Source of the DNA: Ignavibacteria bacterium
GTDB taxonomy: Bacteria > Bacteroidota > Ignavibacteria > Kapaibacteriales > UBA961
Length of the DNA: 64,000 nucleotides
Assembly: GCA_947491315.1 (NCBI GenBank)
Contig: CANLII010000008.1
Span: 1-64,000, forward strand
Direction: 5' to 3'
Program-made: the position numbers and the translations under genes
The notes under the pieces: model-generated
Seen by the model: the letters and a program-made list of their open reading frames with translations, nothing else
Told to the model about the DNA's origin: nothing
The model's database searches: none
In this document: positions 52,700 to 61,580 of the stretch, one piece after another
How the letters are laid out: each line of letters opens with the position of its first letter
How positions within the stretch are numbered: position 1 is the first letter of the stretch

Positions 52700-54593
52700 G
52701 ATTCTTTTTTCGGCAAATGCACTCTCAAAATCTTATCACGAGAAAATACTTTTCACTTCCATTGCACTTGGAATTATGGAAGGTGAGAGAATAGGTATCA
52801 TAGGTAAGAATGGCGTCGGAAAAAGTTCATTGCTTAAAATCATAGCAGGACTAGAAGAGCCCGATGCCGGAATCGTCACTAGAGCAAAAGATGTGCATAT
52901 CGTGTATTTACCACAACTTCCTGTTTTTGAAACTCATGAATCATGCATTGATGCTGCCATGTCAGGTAAACCGGAAATTATGGCATTATTAGAGGAGCAT
53001 CGGAATCTCTGCGAAAAGCAAGCAAACGCAATAGATCAATCATTTGGTGATGAAATATATGAACTCACTGTTCGAATTGATTTGCTGAATGGTTGGACAT
53101 TGGATAATCAAGCAAAAACCCTTCTCACGAAATTGGGTATTTCCGATATTCATAAGTTAGTACATGATCTTTCTGGTGGCCAGAAAAAGCGGGTTGCATT
53201 GGCAAAAGCATTATTATCGGAACCTGACTTATTGATTCTTGATGAACCTACAAATCACTTGGATGCGGATTCGGTTCAATGGCTTCAGGATCATTTGAGT
53301 GATTATTCAAAAGCTATTTTGCTTGTGACACATGATCGTTATTTTCTTGATGCTATATCAACTAAAATCATTGAGCTCGACAATCAATCACTTTTTTCCT
53401 ATGATGGAAATTTTGAATATTTTCTCATGCGTAAAGAACAGAGAATGGCAATCGACGAATCAACTGCTGAGCATGAAAGAAATACTCTTCGTAGAGAACT
53501 TGCATGGCTTCAAAAAGGTGCAAAGGCTCGAAGAACCAAACAGAAAAGTCGCATCGACTGGATATCTAAGATACAAGAGAAACCCGAACAAGTCGAGATT
53601 CGAAATATCAAGATTGAAATAGGAAATAAATTTCTTGGTGGAAAATTGATTGATGCAGTTGATATTTCAAAGTCAATCAATGGAAACTCATTATTTAGAG
53701 AATTTACATATCGTGCGGCACCGGGAGATCGAATCGGAGTCATAGGTCCGAATGGGGCAGGGAAATCAACATTGCTGAATATACTGAGTGGGCGAACTCA
53801 AACAGATTCCGGTTATGTAAGCATCGGCGATACTGTCAGCATTGGTTATTTTGATCAAGAAGTGAAAACACTTAAAGAACAAATGACTGTCATTGGAAAT
53901 CTTCGCGAAATTGCCGAGTATATCGATACCGGAATCGGACGAGATAGATTTATTACCGCCAAAGAATTACTAGATAGATTCCAATTTTCCGGAAAACAGC
54001 ATCATTCATTCGTACATACGCTTTCAGGTGGAGAAAAACGAAGACTAGCCATGCTCATGACGCTTATGGGCAATCCAAATGTGCTTATGTTCGATGAACC
54101 TACCAATGATTTTGATATGTCAACCCTAGCCGCATTGGAAGAATATTTGGAATATTTTAAGGGCGTTTTATTGGTTGTCTCTCATGATAGATCATTTCTT
54201 GATCGTACCGTGAACCGTATATTCTCATTCGAACATGATATCATCAAAGAATATCCCGGAAACTATTCGGCATATCTTGAGAAGATTGAACAAAAGAAGT
54301 CTGGACATTCACAGGAAGTGTTATCAAAAAATAAAGAACAGGTTAAACAAGATAAATTATCCAAAAAGAAAGGCCTTACTTTTAATGAGAAAAAGGAATT
54401 CGAGACTTTGGAATCGACAATAGCGCAGAAGGATGAACTCATAGTATCCATTAATGCACAATTGGCTCAAACTCCTCCCGAACAATTCAAAAAAATTGAA
54501 GAAATATCTCTTTTACATGCCAAAACAGAGCAAGAGTTGCAATATGCCATGCTTCGTTGGATGGAACTTTCTGAGAAATTATCCTCCAACTAA
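52692..54593 (+). CDS. ABC-F family ATPase (Uup-like ribosome-associated)
   Basis: Two ABC domains in one chain with no membrane segments. Walker A motifs are 'GIIGKNGVGKSSLLKIIAG' near residue 35 and 'GVIGPNGAGKSTLLNILSG' near residue 348; signature motifs are 'LSGGQKKRVALAKALL' and 'LSGGEKRRLAMLMTLM'; Walker B 'LLILDEPTNHLD' and 'VLMFDEPTNDFD'. A basic linker ('RTKQKSRIDWI') and a C-terminal coiled coil (from 'SKNKEQVKQDKLSKKKG') match Uup. Likely acts on ribosomes or DNA repair rather than transport. 633 residues. Confidence 0.94.
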   Translation: MAKILFSANALSKSYHEKILFTSIALGIMEGERIGIIGKNGVGKSSLLKIIAGLEEPDAGIVTRAKDVHIVYLPQLPVFETHESCIDAAMSGKPEIMALLEEHRNLCEKQANAIDQSFGDEIYELTVRIDLLNGWTLDNQAKTLLTKLGISDIHKLVHDLSGGQKKRVALAKALLSEPDLLILDEPTNHLDADSVQWLQDHLSDYSKAILLVTHDRYFLDAISTKIIELDNQSLFSYDGNFEYFLMRKEQRMAIDESTAEHERNTLRRELAWLQKGAKARRTKQKSRIDWISKIQEKPEQVEIRNIKIEIGNKFLGGKLIDAVDISKSINGNSLFREFTYRAAPGDRIGVIGPNGAGKSTLLNILSGRTQTDSGYVSIGDTVSIGYFDQEVKTLKEQMTVIGNLREIAEYIDTGIGRDRFITAKELLDRFQFSGKQHHSFVHTLSGGEKRRLAMLMTLMGNPNVLMFDEPTNDFDMSTLAALEEYLEYFKGVLLVVSHDRSFLDRTVNRIFSFEHDIIKEYPGNYSAYLEKIEQKKSGHSQEVLSKNKEQVKQDKLSKKKGLTFNEKKEFETLESTIAQKDELIVSINAQLAQTPPEQFKKIEEISLLHAKTEQELQYAMLRWMELSEKLSSN

Positions 54594-54605
54594 TTGAGAA
54601 CTCCG

Positions 54606-54613
54606 TATTTTTC
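54606..54613 (+). promoter_or_regulatory. Possible -7 element for mgtE
   Basis: TATTTTTC differs from TAnnTTTG at the last base and lies 25 bases before the mgtE ATG. Weak, included because it resembles the stronger elements elsewhere. Confidence 0.25.
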
Positions 54614-54637
54614 AAGGTCTTTAGTACGAGAAACGCC

Positions 54638-56017
54638 ATGTTGAAAGAATTACTCAAACCAGACATACAAGATCTCATAGCCACAAGAAATTGGCAGGCT
54701 TTGCGAGAAGTTTTATCTTCTTGGTCAGCACCCGAAATAGCAGATCTCTTATTGGATCTTGAAACGGGTGATAGGGTATTGCTCTTTAAATCTCTCGATC
54801 GTGAATTATCCTCAGAACTCTTTTCCTATATGGAAACAGATGATCAAGATGCTCTTTTGGAAGTCTTGACCAATCATGAAACCAGAGAATTGCTCTCTGC
54901 CTTGCCTCCTGATGACAGAACTACTCTTCTCGAGGAATTGCCGGCCGAAATGACACAAAGACTTCTTTCTCTTCTCAGTCCTGAAGATTTGAAAGAAGCT
55001 CGGTTTCTTCTTGGGTATCCCGAACAGAGCATTGGTCGTTTGATGACCGTTGACTTCCTAGCATTAAGAGCCGAGTGGTCTGTTTCTGAAGGGATGTCCT
55101 ATATCAGAACTCATGGCAAAAAAAGTGAATCTATCAATCGAATTTATATCACGGATACAAGAGGCTGTTTAAGGGATGACATTCCACTGCGCTCTTTTAT
55201 TTTTGCCGAACCTGATGCAAAAATTTCAAGTCTGATGGATGGTTCTGTTGTCTCTCTTTCTGCATTCGAAGATCAGGAAGAAGCAGTTCTTATGATGGAG
55301 AAATATGATATTTCTGAATTGCCTGTTATTGATTCAGCAGGTGTATTGATCGGCATCGTGACCTTCGACGATGTGATGGATATTCAAGAAGAAGAAGCCA
55401 CTGAAGACTTTCAAAAATTTGGGGGTATGGAAGCTCTCGAAAAACCCTATGATGCAACAGCTCTCATAGCAATGGTGAAAAAGAGAGCCGGTTGGTTGAT
55501 ATTATTGTTTCTCGGTGAAATGCTCACTGCAACTGCTTTAGGGTATTTTGAACAGGAATTGGACAAAGCAGTCATCTTGTCATTATTTCTTCCTCTCATC
55601 ATTTCTAGTGGAGGGAATTCCGGTTCACAGGCGGCAACACTCATCGTTCGTGCTTTGTCAATCAATGAAATCAGTTTGAAAGATTGGTGGTTTGTGCTTC
55701 AAAGAGAATTCTTATCCGGATTGCTCCTAGGCTGCATTTTAGGTTGCATTGGTTTTCTTCGCATCGTATTATGGTCAAGTGCAACGGGAATTTATGGAGA
55801 ACATTCCATAGAAATAGGACTTACGATTGGCACTTCTTTGATTGGTGTGGTAATGTGGGGCACATTGAGTGGTTCAATGTTACCGCTTCTCATGAAGAAA
55901 CTTGGATTTGATCCGGCAACATCGTCAGCGCCATTTGTTGCGACACTTGTTGATGTAACCGGAATCATCATTTATTTTTCAATGGCACTTTGGTTTCTAC
56001 GGGGCACTCTTTTATAG
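54638..56017 (+). CDS. mgtE: Magnesium transporter MgtE
   Basis: The cytoplasmic N-domain of helical repeats (residues about 1-130, with 'LLSALPPDDRTTLLEELP' as a typical unit) is followed by two CBS domains, the second ending 'LPVIDSAGVLIGIVTFDDVMDI'. Five membrane helices make the pore, including 'SGGNSGSQAATLIVRAL', a conserved MgtE segment, and 'ATSSAPFVATLVDVTGIIIYF'. The CBS/N-domain closes the channel when magnesium is high. 459 residues. The 3' end overlaps the convergent trhO gene by 46 bases. Confidence 0.95.
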   Translation: MLKELLKPDIQDLIATRNWQALREVLSSWSAPEIADLLLDLETGDRVLLFKSLDRELSSELFSYMETDDQDALLEVLTNHETRELLSALPPDDRTTLLEELPAEMTQRLLSLLSPEDLKEARFLLGYPEQSIGRLMTVDFLALRAEWSVSEGMSYIRTHGKKSESINRIYITDTRGCLRDDIPLRSFIFAEPDAKISSLMDGSVVSLSAFEDQEEAVLMMEKYDISELPVIDSAGVLIGIVTFDDVMDIQEEEATEDFQKFGGMEALEKPYDATALIAMVKKRAGWLILLFLGEMLTATALGYFEQELDKAVILSLFLPLIISSGGNSGSQAATLIVRALSINEISLKDWWFVLQREFLSGLLLGCILGCIGFLRIVLWSSATGIYGEHSIEIGLTIGTSLIGVVMWGTLSGSMLPLLMKKLGFDPATSSAPFVATLVDVTGIIIYFSMALWFLRGTLL

Positions 56018-56946
56018 GCCTTATGCTTTTGCACATAGGGTTCTTTGTATTCATGTCTTGGGGATTCCTGACATGATGTGGAACATGAACACATGGTTGT
56101 TTCAATACAATCGGGACACTGGAAATGTTGTCTATGACAATCAAAATTTGCGCAATTCACATACCAATCAGTCGGTATTCCACATCTCGTGCAATTTGAA
56201 ACCAAATATGCAGATTCAGTATGATTCACTGGAACAGATACGCGTTCATCAAATACATAACATGTACCTTCGAATTTTTCTCCTTTTACCTCCGAATCTT
56301 TGCCATAATTCACGATTCCACCGTGTAATTGATAGACATCCTTGAATCCTTCCTGAAGTAAGAAAGCAGAGAACTTTTCACAGCGAATTCCACCGGTGCA
56401 ATAGGTCATGACTTTTTTGTCTTTTACATCCGCAAGATTTTCTCTTACCCAAGTGGGGAAATCTTTGAATGAATCAACAGGAGGACGAATTGCTCCTTCA
56501 AAATGACCCAAGTCCCACTCATAATCTGTACGAGCATCAATGATCACCGCATCAGGATCATCCATTAGTGTTCTCCATTCCTTTGGCTCAAGATAGGTTC
56601 CTGTTCTTTCAAGAGGATTCACATCTTGTTCAAGTCTGAATGTCACCAACTCTTTCTTGGGTCGAACAAACATCTTTCTGAATACATGATCCTCTTCTTC
56701 ATCTATCTTAAACCATAGATCAGCAAATCGTGGATCTTGATGCATGATGCGCATATATTCATTTGTAGCTTCGATAGTCCCGGAAACCGTACCATTGATT
56801 CCTTCATGAGCAAACAGTATGCGTCCTTTGAGTCCTAATGAATGACACAATTCGCGATGAGATGCGCTTTCCATAACAGGATCTTCAATGTTCACATATT
56901 TGTAATAGAGCAGAACGCGATAGGGTAAAGGTGCTGAATTTGACAT
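55972..56946 (-). CDS. trhO: tRNA uridine 5-hydroxylase, rhodanese family (TrhO/YceA)
   Basis: O2-dependent formation of ho5U34 in tRNA. The N-terminal acylphosphatase-like domain has 'GRILFAHEGINGTVSG', the central rhodanese domain 'DARTDYEWDLGHFEGAIRP' and the active-site Cys loop 'YCTGGIRCEKFSAFLLQEG'. The C-terminus has a Cys-rich metal-binding-like tail ('CTRCGIPTDWYVNCANFDC', 'CPDCIETTMCSC'). 324 residues. It is the last gene of the TPR-DUF3592-mpl operon, 28 bases after mpl. Confidence 0.92.
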   Translation of the reverse strand: MSNSAPLPYRVLLYYKYVNIEDPVMESASHRELCHSLGLKGRILFAHEGINGTVSGTIEATNEYMRIMHQDPRFADLWFKIDEEEDHVFRKMFVRPKKELVTFRLEQDVNPLERTGTYLEPKEWRTLMDDPDAVIIDARTDYEWDLGHFEGAIRPPVDSFKDFPTWVRENLADVKDKKVMTYCTGGIRCEKFSAFLLQEGFKDVYQLHGGIVNYGKDSEVKGEKFEGTCYVFDERVSVPVNHTESAYLVSNCTRCGIPTDWYVNCANFDCHRQHFQCPDCIETTMCSCSTSCQESPRHEYKEPYVQKHKAYKRVPRRNQSAIEK

Positions 56947-56974
56947 GATGCAAGAGATTGATAGTTATGGGTAA

Positions 56975-58393
56975 TTATGTTAAAAGGGTTCGCAAAGTAC
57001 CGATATTTCCATTACTCATCAAGAGTATGATATCGCCTTTATTTGCTTTCTGTGTGAGAAATTCAATGGCATGAACTCCCCAATCATGAGATTCTTCTCG
57101 AATTGCCTTAACGGTGATATCATGCAGTTCATAATCAGAAATGAATTGATCGACATTCAATCGTTCATCTTCACCGAAGCGCTCCGGACGATTGATTGGA
57201 CCAAGCACTATGCTCTTCACACCAAGGAAACATTCACCCAATTCTTTTTGAAATATATTTCTGGTTGTCGTATTAGATCTTGGTTCAAAAATAGCATGTA
57301 TGTTCTTTTCTGGATATGCTTTCACTAATGCTCCAACGGTTTCCCTAATCGCTGTTGGATGATGCGCAAAGTCATCTATGATCATGCAATCATTCCACAT
57401 ACCAATCTTTTCTAATCTTCTTTTGGGTGGAATGAATGCCTGTAATCCAGCTCGAATATCCTCAGGAACAATGCCGGAATGATATGCACAAGCAAAAGAG
57501 GCAAGCGCATTGCGTACATTATGAGAACCAATCATTGATATGGAATATTCACCAAGAGACTCGCCAAGATAGGAACATTCAAAGATCGTATGTCCATCCT
57601 TCTGGTACATTATTCGAGCATTCCAATCACCTTGTCCTTCAGTGCTGAATGTTTCAACCTTCGAATGTGCAAATTCTTGCATCTGAAGAGCTTGTGTATC
57701 ATCTGCATTGAGAAGTAAGAGTCCATTACTTGGAATGAGTCTCAAGAATAATCGAAATGATTTAAGAATTTCATCAATTGAAGAAAAAATATCACTATGA
57801 TCATATTCTATAGCATTGATTACAGCGATCATTGGTGGATAATGGAAAAATTTGCTTCGTTTATCCCAGAATGCGGTGTCATATTCATCACCTTCAATGA
57901 TGCAAATGCCTGTGCCCATTGCATACAGTTCTCTTGGTATGGGCCTGCACCCATAAGGAAAATTTCCTGGTTTTGCACCTATCACAAAACCGGGTTGTTT
58001 TCCGGCTTGCTCAAAAATCATTGTGGTCATGGATGTTGTTGTTGTTTTACCATGTGTACCTGTAATAACGATTGCAGCATTTGATCCAATGATTTCATCA
58101 TGAATGATTTCAGACATGGATGCATATGGAATGCGATTATCGAGCACATATTCTACTTCAACATTACCTCTACTCAATGCATTTCCGATGATGACAAGAT
58201 CCGGCTTGACTGTAAGAAGATTCTCTACTGTGTATTCCTGAAAACACGTGATCTTATGGTCTTCAAGCATGGTGCTCATTGGAGGATAAATTCCTGCATC
58301 ACTACCTGAGATACTGAATCCACTTTGCGAAAGTGCGATTGCTAGATTACCCATCGCAGTTCCGGCAATTCCTATGAAATACAATGCTTTCAT
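56975..58393 (-). CDS. mpl: UDP-N-acetylmuramate:L-alanyl-gamma-D-glutamyl-meso-diaminopimelate ligase
   Basis: Mpl recycles murein tripeptide onto UDP-MurNAc. Mur-ligase motifs are 'GIAGTAMGNLAIALSQSGF' (N-terminal UDP-binding), 'VITGTHGKTTTTSMT' (ATP-binding), 'GDEYDTAFWDKRSKF' and 'DDFAHHPTAIRETVGAL', followed by 'FEPRSNTTTRNIFQKEL', the stretch that distinguishes Mpl from MurC. 472 residues. Four-base overlap with the DUF3592 gene. Implies active peptidoglycan recycling and diaminopimelate-type murein. Confidence 0.93.
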   Translation of the reverse strand: MKALYFIGIAGTAMGNLAIALSQSGFSISGSDAGIYPPMSTMLEDHKITCFQEYTVENLLTVKPDLVIIGNALSRGNVEVEYVLDNRIPYASMSEIIHDEIIGSNAAIVITGTHGKTTTTSMTTMIFEQAGKQPGFVIGAKPGNFPYGCRPIPRELYAMGTGICIIEGDEYDTAFWDKRSKFFHYPPMIAVINAIEYDHSDIFSSIDEILKSFRLFLRLIPSNGLLLLNADDTQALQMQEFAHSKVETFSTEGQGDWNARIMYQKDGHTIFECSYLGESLGEYSISMIGSHNVRNALASFACAYHSGIVPEDIRAGLQAFIPPKRRLEKIGMWNDCMIIDDFAHHPTAIRETVGALVKAYPEKNIHAIFEPRSNTTTRNIFQKELGECFLGVKSIVLGPINRPERFGEDERLNVDQFISDYELHDITVKAIREESHDWGVHAIEFLTQKANKGDIILLMSNGNIGTLRTLLT

Positions 58394-58833
58394 GCATGAA
58401 CCTTATATGTAAAGCGTGAACCGAGAACCCAGAAAATCATGACGAGGAAGAAAAGTCCTATAGTGGAACCCCAACGATAATAGAGAGTGGTCATTTCTGC
58501 AATACGAGGATTTTTGGGATTATAATCAACTTGAACTATCGTACCAATGAGATACAATGGGACGGTTGCACCATTTGCATCAACAAATTCGTAGATATTT
58601 CCCTTTGCATCCGAGAAGCGAATCTTGGGGTGGATTCTTTCAGTCCCGGGCACATCAATATAAGATAGGATTTCACCATTCGTAGATATTCTATCTGTAA
58701 GGTGAATGAACACGGTTAGAATATTGTACATCATGAATACGCAAAAAACACCCGATATCATCCATAATACTTGTGATATGGGAGTAATCAATCTTGCGCG
58801 AAAGAACCTGTCACGCATGGAAAATCCGTTCAT
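58390..58833 (-). CDS. DUF3592-type membrane protein
   Basis: 147 residues: a hydrophobic N-terminal helix ('QVLWMISGVFCVFMMYNILTVFIHL'), a soluble beta-rich middle with 'KIRFSDAKGNIYEF' and 'GTIVQVDYNPKNPRIAEM', and a C-terminal helix ('GSTIGLFFLVMIFWVLG'). This TM, beta domain, TM layout with 'VxYxPxNP' is typical of DUF3592. No function is established for the family. It overlaps both neighbours by four bases, so it is tightly co-translated with the TPR and mpl genes. Confidence 0.8.
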   Translation of the reverse strand: MNGFSMRDRFFRARLITPISQVLWMISGVFCVFMMYNILTVFIHLTDRISTNGEILSYIDVPGTERIHPKIRFSDAKGNIYEFVDANGATVPLYLIGTIVQVDYNPKNPRIAEMTTLYYRWGSTIGLFFLVMIFWVLGSRFTYKVHA

Positions 58834-60008
58834 CGTTTTTTCTTTTTCGATTTGGTATTTCCTTTTTGCTCTTCTTTACTTGTTTTTTGAGCATCAAGCC
58901 AAGCTTTTGCTTTTTCATCTCCAAGATTTGCCGCTTTTGTGAAATAATCAACTTTTACTTCTTTTGCCGTTTCATCATAGAGAGAGCCAATTGCATAATA
59001 GTACTTGGGATTGTCTTTATCCAATTGCAAACATTGATTCCAATATCCTGCCGCAATATGTTTTTCATTTTTGGATGCATGTACTAATCCGAGAGCATAC
59101 CAATATTCCGGAACATTTGGTTGAATGGTCAATGCCTTTTGAATGAACTGAATGGCATTGGAATATTGAAGGAGATAATATGAAGTTAAACCGGCATTAT
59201 AGAGTGACTTTACATGCAATGAGTCATAAAGTAGAGCATTCTTGAAATATCGATATGCCGTAATGGTATCACGATGTTCCAAACAAGCAAGTCCTGCATT
59301 ATTGTAATAATTCGCATTGGACCTATCATTGAGGATTGCTGAGTTAAAGGAAGCAATTGCACTATCGGGAAAACCTGCTCCATAATAAAGCATGCCCAAA
59401 TTATTATATGCTGGCGCAAAATCAGATTTTGCAGAGATGGATTTTTTTAAACTTTCCATCGCGCCGGATACATTGCCTTTGGCATTGAGAATGAATGACA
59501 AATTATACCATGCCTCATGATTGAGTGAATCTACTTCCAAAGCTTTCTTGAAAGCCATTTCAGCAGTATCTGCACTATTCAATTGATTATATGCGGACCC
59601 CATTGCGGAATATGCATAACTTAGCTTTGGATTGATCGAAATGGAACGAGCATAAGATTTAATTGCTGAAGATGGAATATTTCCGAATGCATAAGCATCA
59701 CCTATCTGTTTCCAGAGATAGGCATCCAAAGAATCAATCTCCAAAGCTGATTTATACACCAATATTGCGGAACTGATTTCTCCAATTTGAGCCAAACATT
59801 CACCCTTGGCTTTGAGAATATCAAGTTGCTTCCCATTTTTAGTCAGAAGTGAATCATAATACGGAATAGCTTCCTTATACATTTGTATTGACTTCAATGA
59901 ATCCGCAGTAACTTTCATTGCATTCACCTCATCAGGAACATAGGCAATCACAGATATGTTCGATGAGAGTAAAACCAAGGTACATAGCATGGAAAACAAA
60001 CATTTCAT
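58830..60008 (-). CDS. Secreted TPR-repeat protein
   Basis: A signal peptide ('CLFSMLCTLVLLSSNISVIAY') is followed by about ten tetratricopeptide repeats, e.g. 'AYSAMGSAYNQLNSADTAEMAFKKAL', 'AYNNLGMLYYGAGFPDSAIAS' and 'AGLACLEHRDTITAYRYFKNAL', ending in a Lys-rich tail ('NTKSKKKKR'). TPR scaffolds mediate protein contacts in the periplasm. The track start at 60053 adds 15 residues; Met at 60008 (or 60020) begins a cleaner signal peptide. Even so the 5' end overlaps the divergent gene's start by 20 bases. First gene of the DUF3592-mpl-trhO operon. Confidence 0.83.
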   Translation of the reverse strand: MKCLFSMLCTLVLLSSNISVIAYVPDEVNAMKVTADSLKSIQMYKEAIPYYDSLLTKNGKQLDILKAKGECLAQIGEISSAILVYKSALEIDSLDAYLWKQIGDAYAFGNIPSSAIKSYARSISINPKLSYAYSAMGSAYNQLNSADTAEMAFKKALEVDSLNHEAWYNLSFILNAKGNVSGAMESLKKSISAKSDFAPAYNNLGMLYYGAGFPDSAIASFNSAILNDRSNANYYNNAGLACLEHRDTITAYRYFKNALLYDSLHVKSLYNAGLTSYYLLQYSNAIQFIQKALTIQPNVPEYWYALGLVHASKNEKHIAAGYWNQCLQLDKDNPKYYYAIGSLYDETAKEVKVDYFTKAANLGDEKAKAWLDAQKTSKEEQKGNTKSKKKKR

Positions 60009-60591
60009 AAAATTCACCATTGTAAGTTGTTTCTTTATAATCTGCATGAGCATTTCTGCTTCTGCGGAACAATATGATTCTCTTCTTCAATCATTTAATA
60101 TGGAAAGAATCGCAATTCAAAAAACAGGAATGCAAACCCTTGGTCTATGGGCATTGTCAAATATCGCCATCGGCTCCATTGCTTCATTTTCCACGACCGG
60201 TGAAAAACAAGCTTTCTGGCAAATGAATGCCGGTTGGAATATTGTCAATGCAGGAATTGCCGGAATGGGATATTTTTCTCAAACAATTCCAACAACACTA
60301 TCAGCATCGATACAAGAACAACATTCAATCGAAACTATTCTTGCAGTTAATGCTGGTCTAGATCTTGCCTATATCATCGGCGGATTCTATCTAAAAGAGA
60401 GAGCAAAATCTTCGGCTAATCCAGAGCGATTACAAGGCTTCGGTAATGCAATCATAGTGCAAGGTGCTTTTCTTTTTGCATTTGATGCAATTCTCTATGC
60501 AGTAAATGTGCATCATGGAAAAGAATTGATGTCAATAGTCCAATCCATAAGCATAACTCCTCAGGGAATCGGTCTGAATATCACTTTTTAA
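59989..60591 (+). CDS. Small exported membrane protein (possibly DUF6992-like)
   Basis: 200 residues from the ATG at 59989: a signal peptide ('FTIVSCFFIICMSISASAEQ') then three to four hydrophobic helices, with 'LGLWALSNIAIGSIASF', 'FWQMNAGWNIVNAGIAGMGYF', 'IETILAVNAGLDLAYIIGGFYL' and 'IVQGAFLFAFDAILYAVNVHHG'. The Gly/Asn/Ala-rich repeated helix pattern recalls a Bacteroidota membrane family I think is DUF6992; not certain. The gene's first 20 bases overlap the start of the opposite TPR gene; its last 4 overlap the TPR-lipoprotein stop. Confidence 0.65.
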   Translation: MENKHFIKFTIVSCFFIICMSISASAEQYDSLLQSFNMERIAIQKTGMQTLGLWALSNIAIGSIASFSTTGEKQAFWQMNAGWNIVNAGIAGMGYFSQTIPTTLSASIQEQHSIETILAVNAGLDLAYIIGGFYLKERAKSSANPERLQGFGNAIIVQGAFLFAFDAILYAVNVHHGKELMSIVQSISITPQGIGLNITF

Positions 60592-61466
60592 AAAGCAATA
60601 TTGTTTTTTCTGCAAATTTCAGCAGCAGGAGCATATCCAAGCGAAGCAGATTGTTTCAAATGCTGCAATGACATTTCTTGATTACCCATCTTGTCATAAC
60701 AAACTGCAAGATTATTATGTGCTACAGCATGATCCGGATGAGCTTTGATGACATCCGAAAATGCCTTCACAGCTTGTGGATATTCATTTCTCCAGAAATA
60801 ATATAATCCCACATTGTTTCCTGCCTCAGCAGGATTTCCGAGCTTATTGTGAATTGCCGACAATTCCACATATACATCGGTGTATTTTGGATTCAATGCA
60901 ATGGCTTTATTATAAGCATTCAAAGCATCTTGAAGTTGACCCAGCATTGCATAACTATTACCCATATTATAATGGGCCTCAACAAATTCCGGATTTAATT
61001 TGATCGCTTTTTTCAATTCATCTATTGATTTCTTGAATTCCTTCTTGGTATGATATGTAACCGCGATATTATTGAATCCAAGAGCTGAATCAGGTTTGAT
61101 TTCAATTGCGGAATTATACACTTCAATTGCTTTATCATACTCTCCCTTTCTTGTCAGAACAAATCCCAAAGAATACAATACATCAAGATTCTTGGAATCA
61201 ATCGATTTTGCTTTTTCTAATTGTTCTATGGCTTTATCTTGTTTATTGTCAAGGAGATACAACTTACTTTGCAATACATGTGCTTCAATACTTGACGGAT
61301 TTTCTATAAGTGCTTCTCCTATAGCTTTTTGAGCATTCTCCATCTCGCCGGCACGCATATACATTTCAGCTTTCAAAGTGGCAAATTCAGCCATGTCGGG
61401 ATGTTTTGTGCATGCATTCAGCAAGAACAGTCCAAAGCATAGAAAAAGTGGAGTTAATGCCTTCAT
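60588..61466 (-). CDS. TPR-repeat lipoprotein
   Basis: Lipobox in 'PLFLCFGLFLLNACTKHP', then about seven tetratricopeptide repeats such as 'LDVLYSLGFVLTRKGEYDKAIEVYNS', 'LGFNNIAVTYHTKKEFKKSIDELKKA' and 'AHYNMGNSYAMLGQLQDALNAYNKA', ending in a Sel1/TPR-like cap ('LQHLKQSASLGYAPAAEICRK'). Probably an outer-membrane-anchored scaffold. It has its own promoter (TATTTTTG at 61518-61525). 292 residues. Confidence 0.87.
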   Translation of the reverse strand: MKALTPLFLCFGLFLLNACTKHPDMAEFATLKAEMYMRAGEMENAQKAIGEALIENPSSIEAHVLQSKLYLLDNKQDKAIEQLEKAKSIDSKNLDVLYSLGFVLTRKGEYDKAIEVYNSAIEIKPDSALGFNNIAVTYHTKKEFKKSIDELKKAIKLNPEFVEAHYNMGNSYAMLGQLQDALNAYNKAIALNPKYTDVYVELSAIHNKLGNPAEAGNNVGLYYFWRNEYPQAVKAFSDVIKAHPDHAVAHNNLAVCYDKMGNQEMSLQHLKQSASLGYAPAAEICRKNNIAF

Positions 61467-61517
61467 TGGAATGACCCATTACTATTATTGAATATGTCTT
61501 TATCTTAAAAGACATGG

Positions 61518-61525
61518 CAAAAATA
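61518..61525 (-). promoter_or_regulatory. Bacteroidota-type -7 element for TPR lipoprotein
   Basis: Minus-strand TATTTTTG (followed by CC) matches TAnnTTTG, 52 bases from the ATG, divergent from the lpxB element about 50 bases away. Confidence 0.5.
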
Positions 61526-61568
61526 CGAGTTTCCCATCTATCAAGCCATTATGTATGTTCTGAGGATG

Positions 61569-61576
61569 TATTTTTG
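61569..61576 (+). promoter_or_regulatory. Bacteroidota-type -7 element for lpxB
   Basis: TATTTTTG (followed by CA) ends four bases before the ATG at 61581. If used as in Bacteroidota, transcription would begin at or just inside the start codon, implying a leaderless or nearly leaderless mRNA. Confidence 0.45.
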
Positions 61577-61580
61577 CAAG

